This document shows, one piece after another, positions 13,107 to 23,799 of a DNA stretch of 64,000 nucleotides. Source of the DNA: Chrysomallon squamiferum (Eukaryota > Mollusca > Gastropoda > Neomphalida > Peltospiridae); contig CM022671.1 in assembly GCA_012295275.1 (NCBI GenBank), positions 14,051,178 to 14,115,177 of the forward strand, in the 5' to 3' direction. The stretch's first letter is position 1. The number at the start of each line of letters is the position of its first letter. The notes under the pieces are model-generated. The model was not told the origin of the DNA. It saw only the letters and a list, made by a program, of their open reading frames with translations, and ran no database searches. The translations under genes and the position numbers were made by a program.

Positions 13107-13600
13107 ATGTCATGGTTACTAATATGTCTGTCAGTGTGTATATGTGTACTATTATGTGTCAGTGTGTATATGTTGTCTAATGTGTGTTTCAGTGTGTATA
13201 TGTTGTCCAATATGTATGTCAGTCTGTGTATATGTGTACTATTATGTGTGTCAGTGTGTATATGTTGTCTAATGTGTGTTTCAGTGTGTATATGTGTTAT
13301 AATATGTGTGTCAATGTATGAATGTCTATTAATGAGTTGGTGAATGTGTTGACTAATATTTTTGCAGTGTGTGTGTGTCAGTGTGCATGTACTTATATGT
13401 AGTAGTGTGTTGATGTGTGTATACTAATATTTGTTAGTGTTTATACTAATATGTAGAGTAGTTTGTTTGTATATGTGTATACTAATGTGTGTGTCAGTGT
13501 GTTTATCAAATGCATGTGTGTAATTACTGTGTGTGTGTGTTTTATCTAAAATGTGTGTCAGAAATATTAGTTGTTTACTAATATGTATGCCAGTATTTGT
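13107..13600. repeat. TG-rich minisatellite
   Basis: Irregular tandem copies of a 30-60 bp unit built from GTCAGTGTGTATATGTTGTC-like sequence and TAATATGTGTG. The plus-strand frame 13107-13343 (repeated LCVSVCICVLLC) is a by-product of the repeat. Confidence 0.8.
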
Positions 13601-13672
13601 ACGTGTGTGTATTATATGAGCATATTTCTTATTCGTATGAATGTTTGCTTGTGATTGCTTGTCTTTATGACA

Positions 13673-13781
<109 letters not shown>

Positions 13782-13798
13782 AAACATTTTACATCTTG

Positions 13799-13876
13799 GA
13801 TAGTCTGGGCAGGAAAAATGAATGACCAGCAGATACTGGAATGAGGTCATTGTTCCTGTAGGGCAGACAGACCATC
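13799..13876 (+). ncRNA. Candidate hairpin, CAGGA/TCCTG family, copy 1
   Basis: GATAGTCTG pairs with CAGACCATC at the base. After an asymmetric bulge, CAGGAAAAATGA pairs with TCATTGTTCCTG, leaving a loop of about 25-30 nt. A second copy with matching base changes lies at 13939-14028. Geometry resembles a precursor microRNA; there is no expression evidence. Confidence 0.45.
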
Positions 13877-13938
13877 AAAGATTTAAATGTTTTTTTGATC
13901 TTGTTTTTCTAATTTTAACTAATAACACATTTTCCTAC

Positions 13939-14028
13939 TCTGTGATGGTCTGAGCAGGAGCAGTGAATGATCAGAAACTGTTCTGGGATGAAATCACTGT
14001 TCCTGTGGAGCAGACAGGTCATCACAGA
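13939..14028 (+). ncRNA. Candidate hairpin, CAGGA/TCCTG family, copy 2
   Basis: TCTGTGATG (13939-13947) pairs with CATCACAGA (14020-14028), GTCTG with CAGAC, and CAGGAGCAGTGA with TCACTGTTCCTG (one G:U). The stem is interrupted by one asymmetric bulge. Relative to copy 1 the upper stem changes from AATGA/TCATT to AGTGA/TCACT, a compensated pair. Confidence 0.5.
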
Positions 14029-14469
14029 GACTTGTCCTCATCACTTGTTTTAATATTAATCTATGGTGAAAGAAATAGTGATACAGTGACAGGAGATATC
14101 TGTTAGGAGAATATTTTTTTTTTTAAATAAATTTATATCATTCATTCTTAATATTTCATTTATCTTTAATAAAATATAGTATAATTATACTCGGCAAAGC
14201 AAATACTGACTCTCCAACGTTAGCTACTGGACTACAATCACGATTTCTTTCAACATACTAATTTAACATAATTTACTAATACTACTAACATTCAGCACAT
14301 CCCCAGTCAGCACATACTACTAAAAACATGATGTTTGTCCCCAATAGGCAGGTTGGTGGAAATGGTTGCGGCTCTAGAATGGATGCACCAATGATCAGGT
14401 AACAGTCGCGGGATGAATGCACTTTTGTCAGGGTTCCATGGGTGAGGTGGGCATTCTCAGGGCTGGTGG
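14029..14469. other. AT-rich spacer leading into a GC-richer block
   Basis: No exon recognised. The minus-strand frame 14285-14608 is GC-richer than its surroundings but belongs to the inverted repeat block and has no recognisable domain. Confidence 0.4.
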
Positions 14470-14600
14470 TGGCTTGTGAGGTCGCTCCTTCGGTGACAGG
14501 GATTTTCTGGGTGACGATGCTGCTGATGGGACATCTGTCCACCTGGTGGGTCACTCCTGTCCAGTGTTCTTGGACTGGGAATGTTACACATGGGGAATAT
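14470..14600 (-). repeat. Higher-GC block, right half of inverted pair
   Basis: Reverse-complement relative of 12845-12985; anchors are the sequence at 14561-14585 and the TCCTTCGGTGAC at 14486-14497. The two halves bracket the TG minisatellite, the ATT tract and the two CAGGA hairpins. Confidence 0.6.
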
Positions 14601-14609
14601 TTCATCATG

Positions 14610-15469
14610 GATGGTCAATAGATGCTGGGAGTGTCATCAAATTGCACTGTTGAATTTCAGTGATAAACATGGAAGACACACAAACACACAGGCACTCACA
14701 AATTCACTCACACACATACACACATACTCACATACATATACAGAAAGAAAAAGAAAAGAAAAAGAAGAAAAAAAAGAAAAATCTTATAATGCACTACCTC
14801 TGTTTGTTACAGTGATTAAACTGGAAATAGATTTTGGTGCAGTCGATAATATTGTTTATGGTTTAATTTGTTAATAATATTTATTTTTATTTTTATAAGC
14901 TTTAATATATTAAGGGGAAAAACATATACAATGTACATGTGACCATTTGGACAAGAAAAGTTATTTAAAACATTTCTTCTGGGTAAAACAGTGAATATAC
15001 ACATTATATTTTAATTTGAATTTTATCATCATTTGTTTCTTTATAACCAACTGTAGAAAGGTTATATTGAATATATATAGAAAGATATATTCTACATAGT
15101 TTTTTTGAAATGATAAATAACTTTAAAAATATAAATGTGTTTTTTTTTATATATATATATTTGGCAAATGACACAGGGCTAAATATATTAATTATTACTT
15201 GAAAAGGTTTGCCAAATTTTACATTAGCGATCAGTTACATAATTTGTGTGTCTGTATGTGAATAAAATTAGAAGTGATTTATTTAAATTTTATTAATATT
15301 ATTTTAATAGGTTTAGAACAGCATTCCTGGTTTTATATGTGTATATATATATATATATATATAATGTTTTTAGATTTGTTATTTTATATGATGATATTTG
15401 TTTATTTGTTATATAATTATTTTTATCACATTTTTACTTGGTTTTTAAAAAATGTATTTTATAAACAGT
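14610..15469. other. AT-rich non-coding DNA
   Basis: Contains an ACACAC-type stretch at 14675-14740, an AAAG-rich stretch to about 14780 and short (AT)n runs near 15151 and 15345. No gene seen. Confidence 0.5.
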
Positions 15470-15640
15470 TAATATGTTCAGTGAGAACTATGGCCAATCA
15501 GGCCAGTAGATTATCTTATTTCCTCTTTTCTAATATCAGTTTTATAAAGTATCTCACTGAATTTGCTTCTTTTTTTCTTTTTCTTTTTTTTTCTTTTTTT
15601 AAATTGTTTCTTTACTTGTTACTGATTTTCATGTTTGACT

Positions 15641-15709
15641 ATTTTAATTCTGTTTCCTGGGAATTCAATAACGGCACCTCATTTGTATTCCCAGAAAACA
15701 GATTAAATT
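15641..15709 (+). ncRNA. Candidate hairpin, CTGGGAATTC family, copy 2
   Basis: The 5' arm at 15641-15670 (ATTTTAATTCTGTTTCCTGG onward) pairs over about 28 nt with the 3' arm at 15682-15709 (TGTATTCCCAGAAAACAGAT onward). There are a few bulges and a loop of about 12 nt. This is pre-microRNA-like. The same structure is kept in units 3 and 4 of the tandem array. Confidence 0.55.
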
Positions 15710-16243
15710 ATTTAACAATATTTTAAGGATATGTTACTGACAAATATAAAAAAAGAAAATTGGTTGTCATTCCATGAGCAATTCCAGTCAACTATCAATA
15801 TATTCAGTGAGAACTACGGCCAATCAGGCCAGTAGATTATCTTATTTCCTTCTTTGTAATATCAGTTTTATAAAGTATCTTCATTGGATATGCTTCATTT
15901 TTTTTTTTTTTTTTTCCTTTTTAAATGGTTTCTATACTTCTTACTCATTTTCATGTTCAACTATTTTAATTCTGTTTCCTGGGAATTCAATATTTTAAGG
16001 ATGTGTTACTGACAAACATAAAAAAAAAAAAAAATTGATTGTCATTCCATGAGCAATTCCAGTCAACACTCAGTATTTCAGTGAGAATTATGGCCAATCA
16101 GGGCAGTAGATTATCTTATTTCCTGCTTTCTAATATCAGTTTTATAAAGTATCTTCATTGGATTTGCTTCAATTTTTTTTTTAGTTTTTTTTAGTTTTTT
16201 TTTTATCTGATATCTTTACTTCTTACTGATTTTCATGTTCGAC

Positions 16244-16313
16244 TATTTTAATTCTGTTGCCTGGGAATTAAATAACGGCACCTCAGTTGTATTCCCAGAA
16301 AACAAATTAAATT
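16244..16313 (+). ncRNA. Candidate hairpin, CTGGGAATTC family, copy 3
   Basis: Same fold as 15641-15709 with a few substitutions (CTGTTGCCTGGGAATTAA on the 5' arm). The TATTCCCAG...CTGGGAAT core pairing is intact. Confidence 0.5.
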
Positions 16314-16544
16314 ATTTAACAATATTTTAAGGATGTGTTACTGACATATTAAAAAAAAAAAAAAAACTTGGTTGTCATTCCATGAGCAATGCCAGTCAAC
16401 TATCAATATATTCAGTGAGAACTATGGCCAATCAAGGCAGTAGATTATCTTATTTCCTGCTTTCTAATATCAGTTTTATAAAGTATCTTCATTGGACTTG
16501 CTTCATTTTTTTTTTTTTACTTCTTACTGATTTTCATGTTCAAC

Positions 16545-16614
16545 TATTTTAATTCTGTTTCCTGGGAATTCAATAACAGCACCTCAGTTGTATTCCTAGA
16601 ACACAGATTAAATT
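16545..16614 (+). ncRNA. Candidate hairpin, CTGGGAATTC family, copy 4
   Basis: Same fold as 15641-15709. The 3' arm carries ATTCCTAGAACACAG, so one core C:G pair becomes U:G and one mismatch is added. Confidence 0.5.
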
Positions 16615-16975
16615 AGATTATTCAAGGCATACTTTATTATCTCTGTTGTTAGTTTCTTTATTTTTAAAATTAATAAATCACAACATCACTACTCTTCTGT
16701 ATACCAAGATAATTCAACCATTACAGGTAGCCATAACATTTTTTCTTTTTTTTTTCTTTTTTTTTTAATCTATATATATATATATATATATATAAAATTT
16801 AAATTGTTATCTGGAATTTCAGCTTAGCATCCCAAACTTATGCCAGAAAAAAAAAATAAAAAAAAAAAATATAAAAATTCTGTATATATAGAAATCTTCT
16901 CATGTATGTTGCTGGTATTTTATTTATTTATTTATTTATTTATTTCTTGTTGTTGTTGTTGTTGTCACCAGTTGA

Positions 16976-16976
16976 A

Positions 16977-17024
<48 letters not shown>
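16976..17024. repeat. (ATT)n microsatellite
   Basis: About 16 triplets, preceded by (TTTA)n and (TTG)n runs at 16919-16966. Confidence 0.9.
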
Positions 17025-17026
<2 letters not shown>

Positions 17027-17444
17027 TCATTTCTATCACTATGTAGTTGTGCTTAGGTATTTCTGAATCTTCCTGTTTTAAATTTAATAGAAATATTCTT
17101 GTAAGTTGATGTTCAGGGAATTCAGTTTGCTCAGAATGCAAGTTAAATATGACTTCATTGCTACAGTTATTTCTTAATAATGTAAGAGAATTTATCTTTT
17201 ACAGTAACATTCTTCTGTTGTCACAGTTGTAAAGGTCATATGTTATTCTTGTATATTATTTATACAACTTTGTAGATTTGATAGAAACATTATTTTGTTA
17301 TATCTTGCTGTCCCAGGAATTCAGAATATCTTCTCTCTGCTATTTGCTGAAGATTAATGGAAGTATTTCTCAATTCTATCCATCATATGATATTCTTGCA
17401 TATTTATATATCCTTGTAAATTTCATAGAAACTTTCATCTGTTT

Positions 17445-17508
17445 AGCTTGCTGTCCTGGGAATTCAGAATAACTGCCCCATCCTGTTTGCCCAGAACTGA
17501 AAGTCTGT
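17445..17508 (+). ncRNA. Candidate hairpin, CTGGGAATTC family, copy 5
   Basis: CTTGCTGTCCTGGGAATTCAG on the left arm pairs with CTGTTTGCCCAGAACTGAAAG on the right, with a few mismatches and a loop of about 16 nt. It is the closest relative of the hairpin at 57140-57206: both have AACTGCCCCAT in the loop. Degenerate single arms (GGAATTCAG...) occur nearby at about 17115, 17315 and 17570. Confidence 0.5.
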
Positions 17509-17509
17509 C

Positions 17510-18078
17510 GAATTTGTTGTCATATTTGTATGTCCTTCGTTTATTTTTTTTTTATTGTTATTTTTTTTTTCTGAATTCAGAATATCTCCTCTGTGCTGTT
17601 TAACAGACTAAAAATTAATGGTTATTTCATATATCTAACTTCCATAGAAACTTACTGTTATTATAACTTTTTTTTTATAATTACCTTTCAGTGTCTAAGC
17701 TCACTGACAGAGTTCTCTGTGACTCTTCATCTACTTAAAAAAAGTATTTAGATAACCACTATTCTGTCATATTGTAGATTGTTCTGGCATCACAGGATCC
17801 ATTATTTATTCTGTTTTAAATTTCCAACTCTTTTGTTTCATAGTGCAATATTTTGTCTTCTTAAACCAAGATGTCAGTTTTGTTAGGTTACAGGTCAGTA
17901 AAACACCTGCTTGAAAAATGTTATTCATAGGAAAAAATATTTAACGTTTTAGTGTTTCTCTAGGAAATTCTTAATTTCTGAAAGAAATAATTAAATATTC
18001 TGACAGTCATCAAAGTACACCAGTTAACAACACACAAGCGTACATAAAAACACATATACAAACTCATCCTTTTGTAGA
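17510..18078. other. AT-rich non-coding DNA
   Basis: Only degraded pieces of the hairpin family (about 17570) are seen. Confidence 0.5.
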
Positions 18079-18278
18079 NNNNNNNNNNNNNNNNNNNNNN
18101 NNNNNNNNNNNNNNNNNNNNNNNNNNNNNNNNNNNNNNNNNNNNNNNNNNNNNNNNNNNNNNNNNNNNNNNNNNNNNNNNNNNNNNNNNNNNNNNNNNNN
18201 NNNNNNNNNNNNNNNNNNNNNNNNNNNNNNNNNNNNNNNNNNNNNNNNNNNNNNNNNNNNNNNNNNNNNNNNNNNNNN
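18079..18278. other. Assembly gap of 200 N
   Basis: Exactly 200 ambiguous bases, the usual size of a placeholder; real length unknown. (TA)n and (GA)n repeats at 18284-18325 sit at its right edge and may have caused it. Confidence 0.98.
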
Positions 18279-18283
18279 GTACT

Positions 18284-18324
<41 letters not shown>

Positions 18325-20069
18325 TTGTAGTTTAACATCTACTTTCTACAAGTTACTATAGTCGACATATTTCTACTGTACATAATCAGTACAGCACAAA
18401 ATGTAATGCAGAAACCTGAAGAAAAAAAAAATTATTTGAAATGCTTTTTACAAAATTCAAACCTTCTTTGTTTAATGGTTATTTTTGTTTTTGTTCTACT
18501 TGTTTTAACTAGTTTATTATTCATTTTCTTTTTTGTTTCTAAAAATGACTAATTTTACAAACATCACTAAGAAAGACACTCAATGAATTAATGAGCTGTC
18601 CAACAAAATACAGCAAACATGATTTTTCTTCAGTGATTATATCAGAGAGAAGAAACTCTGTACTGCTAGATTAATGAGAGTAAACATATATGACTGAACA
18701 TAATGAAACAAGGAGACAAGTGCATGACACAGGAGTTGAACACAATATAACCTGTGGATATTGCATATCACCACTTAAAACCACAAGAAGGGAAAAGGTT
18801 TAGATGAAAATGGAAATACCGTGTTGCTTCCAAAAGAAAACTGATCTTAACACAACTTTGATCTAGACTCATTAAATACAACAACTCTAAGCAATACAGT
18901 AATATTCAGATACATGTTATTTATCTTTTAAAATTATAGCTTGTTTACAGTGAAAGAGGAATTAAAAAACCTCATTTTAACATTAACAGCTGGATAGTTT
19001 TGTCACACAGCAGACAGGATTGTTTCATAATAACTCTTTACAACAAGAGCAAAGAACAAACCATGGCCTTTGATGAAACAAACAAGGGCCACTGGCTGGA
19101 ATGGGGAAATACCAAAGGTTTATACCCATGTGCAAGAGGCAGCAAAGGATAAATATCTATTAGTTGTAATAAAAAATAAAACTGATGAAATCAAAGAAGA
19201 GGAACTAGAGAAACAATAGAAAATAGATACAGACAAAATAACCTAGAAAAATCATCTATTTTCTAAGCTAGATGTCAAATTTTCTTATTATTAGTTCTAG
19301 CAATTAAGAGGAAAGAGACAAAATGTTCTCGAAGAAAGCAGTTTAACTTAATACATTAAAGATGTTATTTTTAAATGAAAACAAACCAACCTCATTTTTT
19401 TCATAAAGATTCACTTATATTCTTTAAGATGTTTTTCAATATTTTTTCTATTCAAAAAAAGATCTTATCTTAGTATCATCTTAATGTCTAATGTACTGCC
19501 ATTGTTAATTTTTTCATAAATGCAATGTCTGTGTGTTTTGTGTGTTTGTGTGCGTTTTTAATTTGTGTTACTCCTGTTTTCTTTAGATGTTCTTTACATG
19601 ATAATGTTAAAAAGAAGTAAAATAGTGAAATTAAAATTTACACTATAAGGATTCTGTAAAAGAAATATTGGGAACAATAGAAGTTTTCTCCATTACTGGA
19701 TGTCACTTTTACTTGAATGTGATTTTGATACATAAATGGATACTAATGTAACATTTTATGTGTTCATACAAATGTATAACACTTTAAAGACACTTTTACC
19801 TTAAATATTGGAGATAATCTTAATGTAAACACTGAAGTTTGGTGAAAAATACCACATTCAAATATTTTTGAAAGAAAATTAAATTACCAGTTTAACTACT
19901 TTTTTTCTTCAAAAAATAAAGACAGGAACAAAATAACACAATACATTTATCTATTGTACTAAATGTATATCTTACTTCATTCTGATTTTGTTTTCTTTTT
20001 CAAAATTGAAAAGTCTTACTCTTACAATGAAACCATAATTTTAAGTACACATATAGTAATTCTAAATAA

Positions 20070-20118
<49 letters not shown>

Positions 20119-20650
20119 GTAGTACTAGTAAATAAATAAATTAATTAAATGAAGGTAGAAATGAAACTAAAAAGATTTTTAAATTCATAACAGAAAAAAA
20201 AAAAAAATAATAAATTTATATAAAAATAATAAATAAATAAAATAAATTAAAAAGTAATGAAATTAATTAAAGATTTTTAATCCATGTCACAGAAAAAGAA
20301 CAAAAAAAGAATATATCTAGAATAAAAATTATAAATTTGAAAAAAAAAAAAAAAAATACAAGTAAACACATTTTAACCAATCAAAGTAAACAAAACAAAA
20401 AACAAAAAATAATATAAGTATTTAGAACTTCTTTAAACAGAGCAATAAATAAAACTTCCTTTAACTGATGAAAATACTAACATACTTGGATACTAGGAAT
20501 GCTAATTCTAACATTACAACAGCAGTGTAGATAAACTACAGCAATTCAGAAATTATCTTGACTTACTAATAACTGTGGCTTGCTCATTATTGCTTTGTTA
20601 ACTTCCGTTCAAGCTTCCTTTTATAATGTCTTTTAGTTTTCTGTTTTGTA
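18279..20650. other. AT-rich non-coding DNA
   Basis: Starts with (TA)n(GA)n at 18284-18325. An (AAT)n tract lies at about 20069-20117 and A-rich runs at 20193-20206 and 20340-20356. No exon recognised, though it could hold 3' untranslated sequence of the minus-strand unit at 20667-23650. Confidence 0.45.
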
Positions 20651-20666
20651 TCTTTTCTTCCTTATT

Positions 20667-20731
20667 TTAACTTTTGATGTCCATATTTTCACCAATTTCA
20701 CAAATTTTGAGAAAGTTTGTCTGATAAATTC
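20667..20731 (-). CDS. Candidate terminal exon of a small spliced ORF
   Basis: A good acceptor (TTTTTTTGATTACAG) precedes position 20731. Joined to the exon at 21061-21175 through a split codon, the frame reads IYQTNFLKICEIGENMDIKS and stops at 20667-20669. The protein is not recognised. Confidence rests only on splice-site quality and frame continuity. Confidence 0.3.
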
Positions 20732-21060
20732 CTGTAATCAAAAAAATATATATAAATGTTACTATTCATGGTTAAGAAGTTAGCAATAATAAATCAAAAA
20801 TTGTTTTAATTTTGAAACAAACAGTTAAATATCAATATATACTTATGGATAATGAGGGAACTATGTTTTTCTGTTTGTTTTGCTGTTGTTTCTGTTTTCT
20901 TTGTTTTTTTTTTTTTTTATTGATGAGATTTATGTAATTGTTATAAAAATTAGATTTAAAGAAATATATATTTACAGAACATAACTTTTATGCAAAATGA
21001 AACTGTTTATACTATTTTACAAAGTGTACTATTTCAAGAAATAAAATCGTTTTTACTTAC

Positions 21061-21175
21061 TGTTCATACAAGCCACAGTAAGTATATTCACATGTGTTGT
21101 TTGTCCATGTATTTTGTAGACAGCATCTGTTTTCTGCTTTGGATGTGCTTTATATTCTTTTTGAAGCTTCATAAT
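21061..21175 (-). CDS. Candidate internal exon of a small spliced ORF
   Basis: A 115-nt segment bounded by TTTATTTTTACAG and a near-perfect donor, ACA/GTAAGT. One frame is open throughout and starts with ATT ATG AAG; from that ATG it encodes 37 residues (MKLQKEYKAHPKQKTDAVYK at the start). Continuing into 20667-20731 gives a 58-residue product. The family is not recognised. The right arm has an acceptor in the matching place (near 48480) but no matching exon was seen. It could equally be an exon of a non-coding RNA. Confidence 0.35.
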
Positions 21176-21480
21176 CTGTAAAAATAAAATTAAAATAAAC
21201 TATAATAACTATCACAAATCTTTAATTTCTAAACTAGACAACAGGCTTGCTGGAAAACAGTTATCACAAACAACTGTGTGTCTTGATATGGATATAACTA
21301 GTGAATGTTTCACAAAAATGAAGTTGTTTTAAATGCAAGTTAGTTTGATTCTTATTTATTATTTTATCTCATTACTTTTTCAAATAAATATCCTCTCCAA
21401 GAAAAAGGAAATTTGAGATTGCAGGAAAAAGAAATTAACTATAAGAAATCAATGAACTGATAACAGATTTAGTTAATGTA

Positions 21481-21530
21481 CAAGTCTGTTGGAGATTGAG
21501 CAGTTAATCTCTAAAACGTCTGCCAAATTT
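21481..21530 (-). ncRNA. Candidate TTTGGCAGACG hairpin, left-arm copy
   Basis: Minus-strand homologue of the hairpins at 48124-48176 and 51721-51773. Both arms are recognisable (TTTGGCAGACGTTTTAGAGA and ATCTCCAACAGACTTG), but two pairs of the upper stem are lost, so this copy folds less well. Confidence 0.35.
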
Positions 21531-22130
21531 TAGATCGTCTCCAATATATCAATAATATCTCAGGGAAATTGAACTCAATCTTATTTCAATCAGTGGATTG
21601 TTCACTTTATACTGGGTGCATTTTAAATCTTAATGAAGGTGGCTAAATTACTTTAATGTTTATAATTTATTTATTTTTGATAATAACCATATTATTATTT
21701 ACTGTTTTCTTTCAGTCAGTTTAGAAGACTTTAAACTTAACAGATACATGATGCATAGATTAATATCAACACTGCATTGTCTTAAATTATGTTTACTGAT
21801 ACTTGAAATTTGTGTAATAATTTCAGCAATTGTTTAGATTAAAGAGAACTATCTGTTAAAATGGATTCAAATTTGTATTTTCCTAAATTGTCTCTATTAT
21901 TCTGTTGTTTTTGTTTATTAATTTCCGTTACGTTTCAGATTTTAATATTTCAGTCAAAAATATTTGTATTACATATTTTTATAATTTTTTATTTTCTGTT
22001 AAAATCAGTTCAAATGTTTTCAAGTTTGTATTTTCCTAAATGAGCTCGATTACTGTTTTTATTATTATTATTATTGTATTTATTATTACATAGTTTAAAT
22101 GTACCCTGGTCAGTTTGCTTGTGTACTTAC

Positions 22131-22204
22131 GTTATGTTGGTTTGTTTCTCTTTTGTCTTCTTTCTTGTAACGACTTTTTTTCAATATTGGAAAAAATCTT
22201 CATT
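22131..22204 (-). other. Small exon shared by both arms (left copy, frame closed)
   Basis: A 74-nt segment between the acceptor TGACTTCCAG and the donor AAC/GTAAGT. It encodes MKIFSNIEKKSLQERRQKRN from its ATG but reaches a stop just before the donor. The right-arm copy (43582-43656) is one base longer and stays open. Conservation of both splice sites between diverged arms supports a real exon; coding status is doubtful. Confidence 0.5.
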
Positions 22205-22328
22205 CTGGAAGTCATGAAATGAAAAAGAATTAGCTTTCTTAAGTTAAATGTATTGATAGACAAAATGTTGATATCTGGGTTTCCATTATTAATAATCAGT
22301 GAATACAAGTTAAAACAGGCATTCCCAT

Positions 22329-23197
22329 TGATTCTAGAAACAAAAGTAACAGAAAAACATCTCAGGGAAAAGTCACAATTTTTAATTATGATTAAGAAAT
22401 CAATTAGAAATGAAATGTGTTTAATCATTTTGTCAGAGTTTTTTTGTTAATATTCTTTGATCTTAATGTTAGTGGTTTAGGCAGATGTTCCACCCAGTAC
22501 CATGAAGAAATTCTGCCAATTACAACTAGATCTTTTGATGTATTTCCACCACAACTTTGTTTTGCGAGTTGCGTATTTGGTATACATGAACCCCTCATAA
22601 CAGATTTTGTTACGACCCTTATTGCTGTGAATAACTTCCATATTCAACATACTTCTGATGTTAGAGCAGCTGGAGAATATATAGTGATGCACATTTTAAC
22701 CTCGGACATTTTATAAATCCTTTAGAATAGGAAGCCCTTAGTTTAAAGCTATCCTAATCAGTAAACTAGACTTAATCCTGCCTAACTGATCCTAATTACT
22801 AAGTGTAACAAGTCACCATCTCTGTCTTATGTTTTAACATTAAAACATTAAGTTCATTTCAGTTTCCAAACAATTTATTTCGTTTCAAAAATGGCTACGA
22901 ACAAAAACTGACGCACACTCCCGGTGACGTCATATAATACTATCTCCCTTATTCCGATTCCCCTAAACATCGTAAACTGTAACAATGTTAACTATAACAC
23001 CATTTACATACAACGCCCAGCACAATACGATGCCTCTTTCTTTAATCTAGCCTAATCAATAAGCTTAACAATTCATGCATACTATGATGCCCCATTCAAT
23101 ACTCTATAAAACCCATACATATTTTTTTTACATTTGTCCTGTGATTTTTTCCAATACTAAATTGTGACTTTTTCTTTTACTTTTTTTCCCAGCCACC
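22329..23197. mobile_element. DNA transposon insertion (MULE-like, non-autonomous)
   Basis: Alignment of the two arms shows about 870 bp present only in the left arm. It is flanked by TTCCCAT at 22322-22328 and 23198-23204, a likely target-site duplication. Near each end lies the same inverted sequence: AAAAGTCACAATTT at 22369-22382 and its complement at about 23158-23172, next to AAAAGTAA. The ends themselves match imperfectly. The interior holds a FLYWCH-type zinc-finger remnant, a domain often carried by Mutator-like elements. Confidence 0.6.
22477..22692 (-). pseudogene. FLYWCH zinc-finger remnant
   Basis: A minus-strand frame of about 70 codons contains SNKGRNKICYEGFMYTK, then TKLWWKYIKRSSCNW. 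This follows the FLYWCH pattern: an initial KG, a (F/Y)-x-Y core, a W two residues before the expected first Cys, then Cys. The first Cys is replaced (WWKY) and the terminal His pair is not evident, so zinc binding is unlikely. No transposase catalytic region accompanies it. Confidence 0.5.
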
Positions 23198-23559
23198 TTC
23201 CCATGTTCCGTGAAATTTGTACTTTACTTACTATTAAGCACTGAAAACCAAAGTAGAACGTATTTAACAGATATATTTTGCACTTTACACGTTAGTAGCA
23301 TATACTGTACTTTTAGTATAAATTATTATATGTCAGAAAAGTTTCTGTTACAATCACTAGATAATTTTTAAATATCATTTCTTCCCATATAAAAATGTTC
23401 CTGTTTACATCGGTGAAAAAAAGAGATTTAAATTTTGGATAACTGCTTCAACATTTAACAAAAAAATTACCCCATCATATCAAGAAAAGCTATTTTACTG
23501 ACAGAAATAAATCACAAAAGTTTTACTTATTCCAAAATAACATTTTATAACAACATAAT

Positions 23560-23790
23560 GTCGATAATACTTACAAAAACGTTAAACCTTATTCATGGCG
23601 TGTCTGTGTCTGTGACGGTGACAATGATCTCTGAACATTATTAAAATACCATTTCCTATTTGATTAGATAAAAAGAAAATTGCAACAATCGATAGTCTCG
23701 TTTCTCACGTGCAGTAATCCATGACCTCGTTTGTTGTTTAGCTACTGGTATAGTCGATTTCAGGTTTCTTTAGTTGCTCCGAAAATAAAG
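23560..23790 (-). promoter_or_regulatory. Candidate promoter and first donor, left arm
   Basis: Read on the minus strand it has CpG-containing sequence (GTCACCGTCACAGACACAG, CACGTGAG) and then ACGTTTTT/GTAAGTATT. It is homologous to 42940-43270 on the plus strand. Position upstream of the shared exon suggests a first exon and promoter; no TATA box is obvious. Confidence 0.35.
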
Positions 23791-23799
23791 TAAAGAAAA

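Larger units (their letters stand above)
15470..16625 (+). repeat. Four tandem units of about 270-335 bp, each with a hairpin arm
   Basis: Unit landmarks recur in order. A TATTCAGTGAGAACTATGGCC-like segment begins near 15477, 15803, 16075 and 16409. It is followed by AGATTATCTTATTTCCT, a poly-T run, TTTTCATGTTCGACT and the CTGGGAATTC hairpin. Units 1, 3 and 4 keep the full hairpin. Unit 2 has lost the loop and 3' arm (5' arm only at 15963-15991). Plus frames 15274-15726 and 15774-15998 run across the units but are low-complexity. Confidence 0.85.
20667..23790 (-). repeat. Left arm of an inverted duplication
   Basis: Read on the minus strand, about 23790 to 21200 is homologous to 42900-48360 on the plus strand. 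Shared landmarks in order: a promoter-like block, TTTTTGTAAGTATTATCGAT, a TTTAATGGCAAGTAAAGTAC-like block, the exon at 22131-22204, GTTCTCTTTAATC repeats, the GATCTatgCATCATG-like block and the TTTGGCAGACG hairpin. The left arm has one copy of most blocks where the right arm has several, and it carries a transposon insertion at 22329-23197. Confidence 0.8.

Noticed and set aside
22253-22716. Plus-strand frames of 65 and 99 codons
   Set aside because: Antisense to the FLYWCH remnant and the shared exon region; no family motifs.
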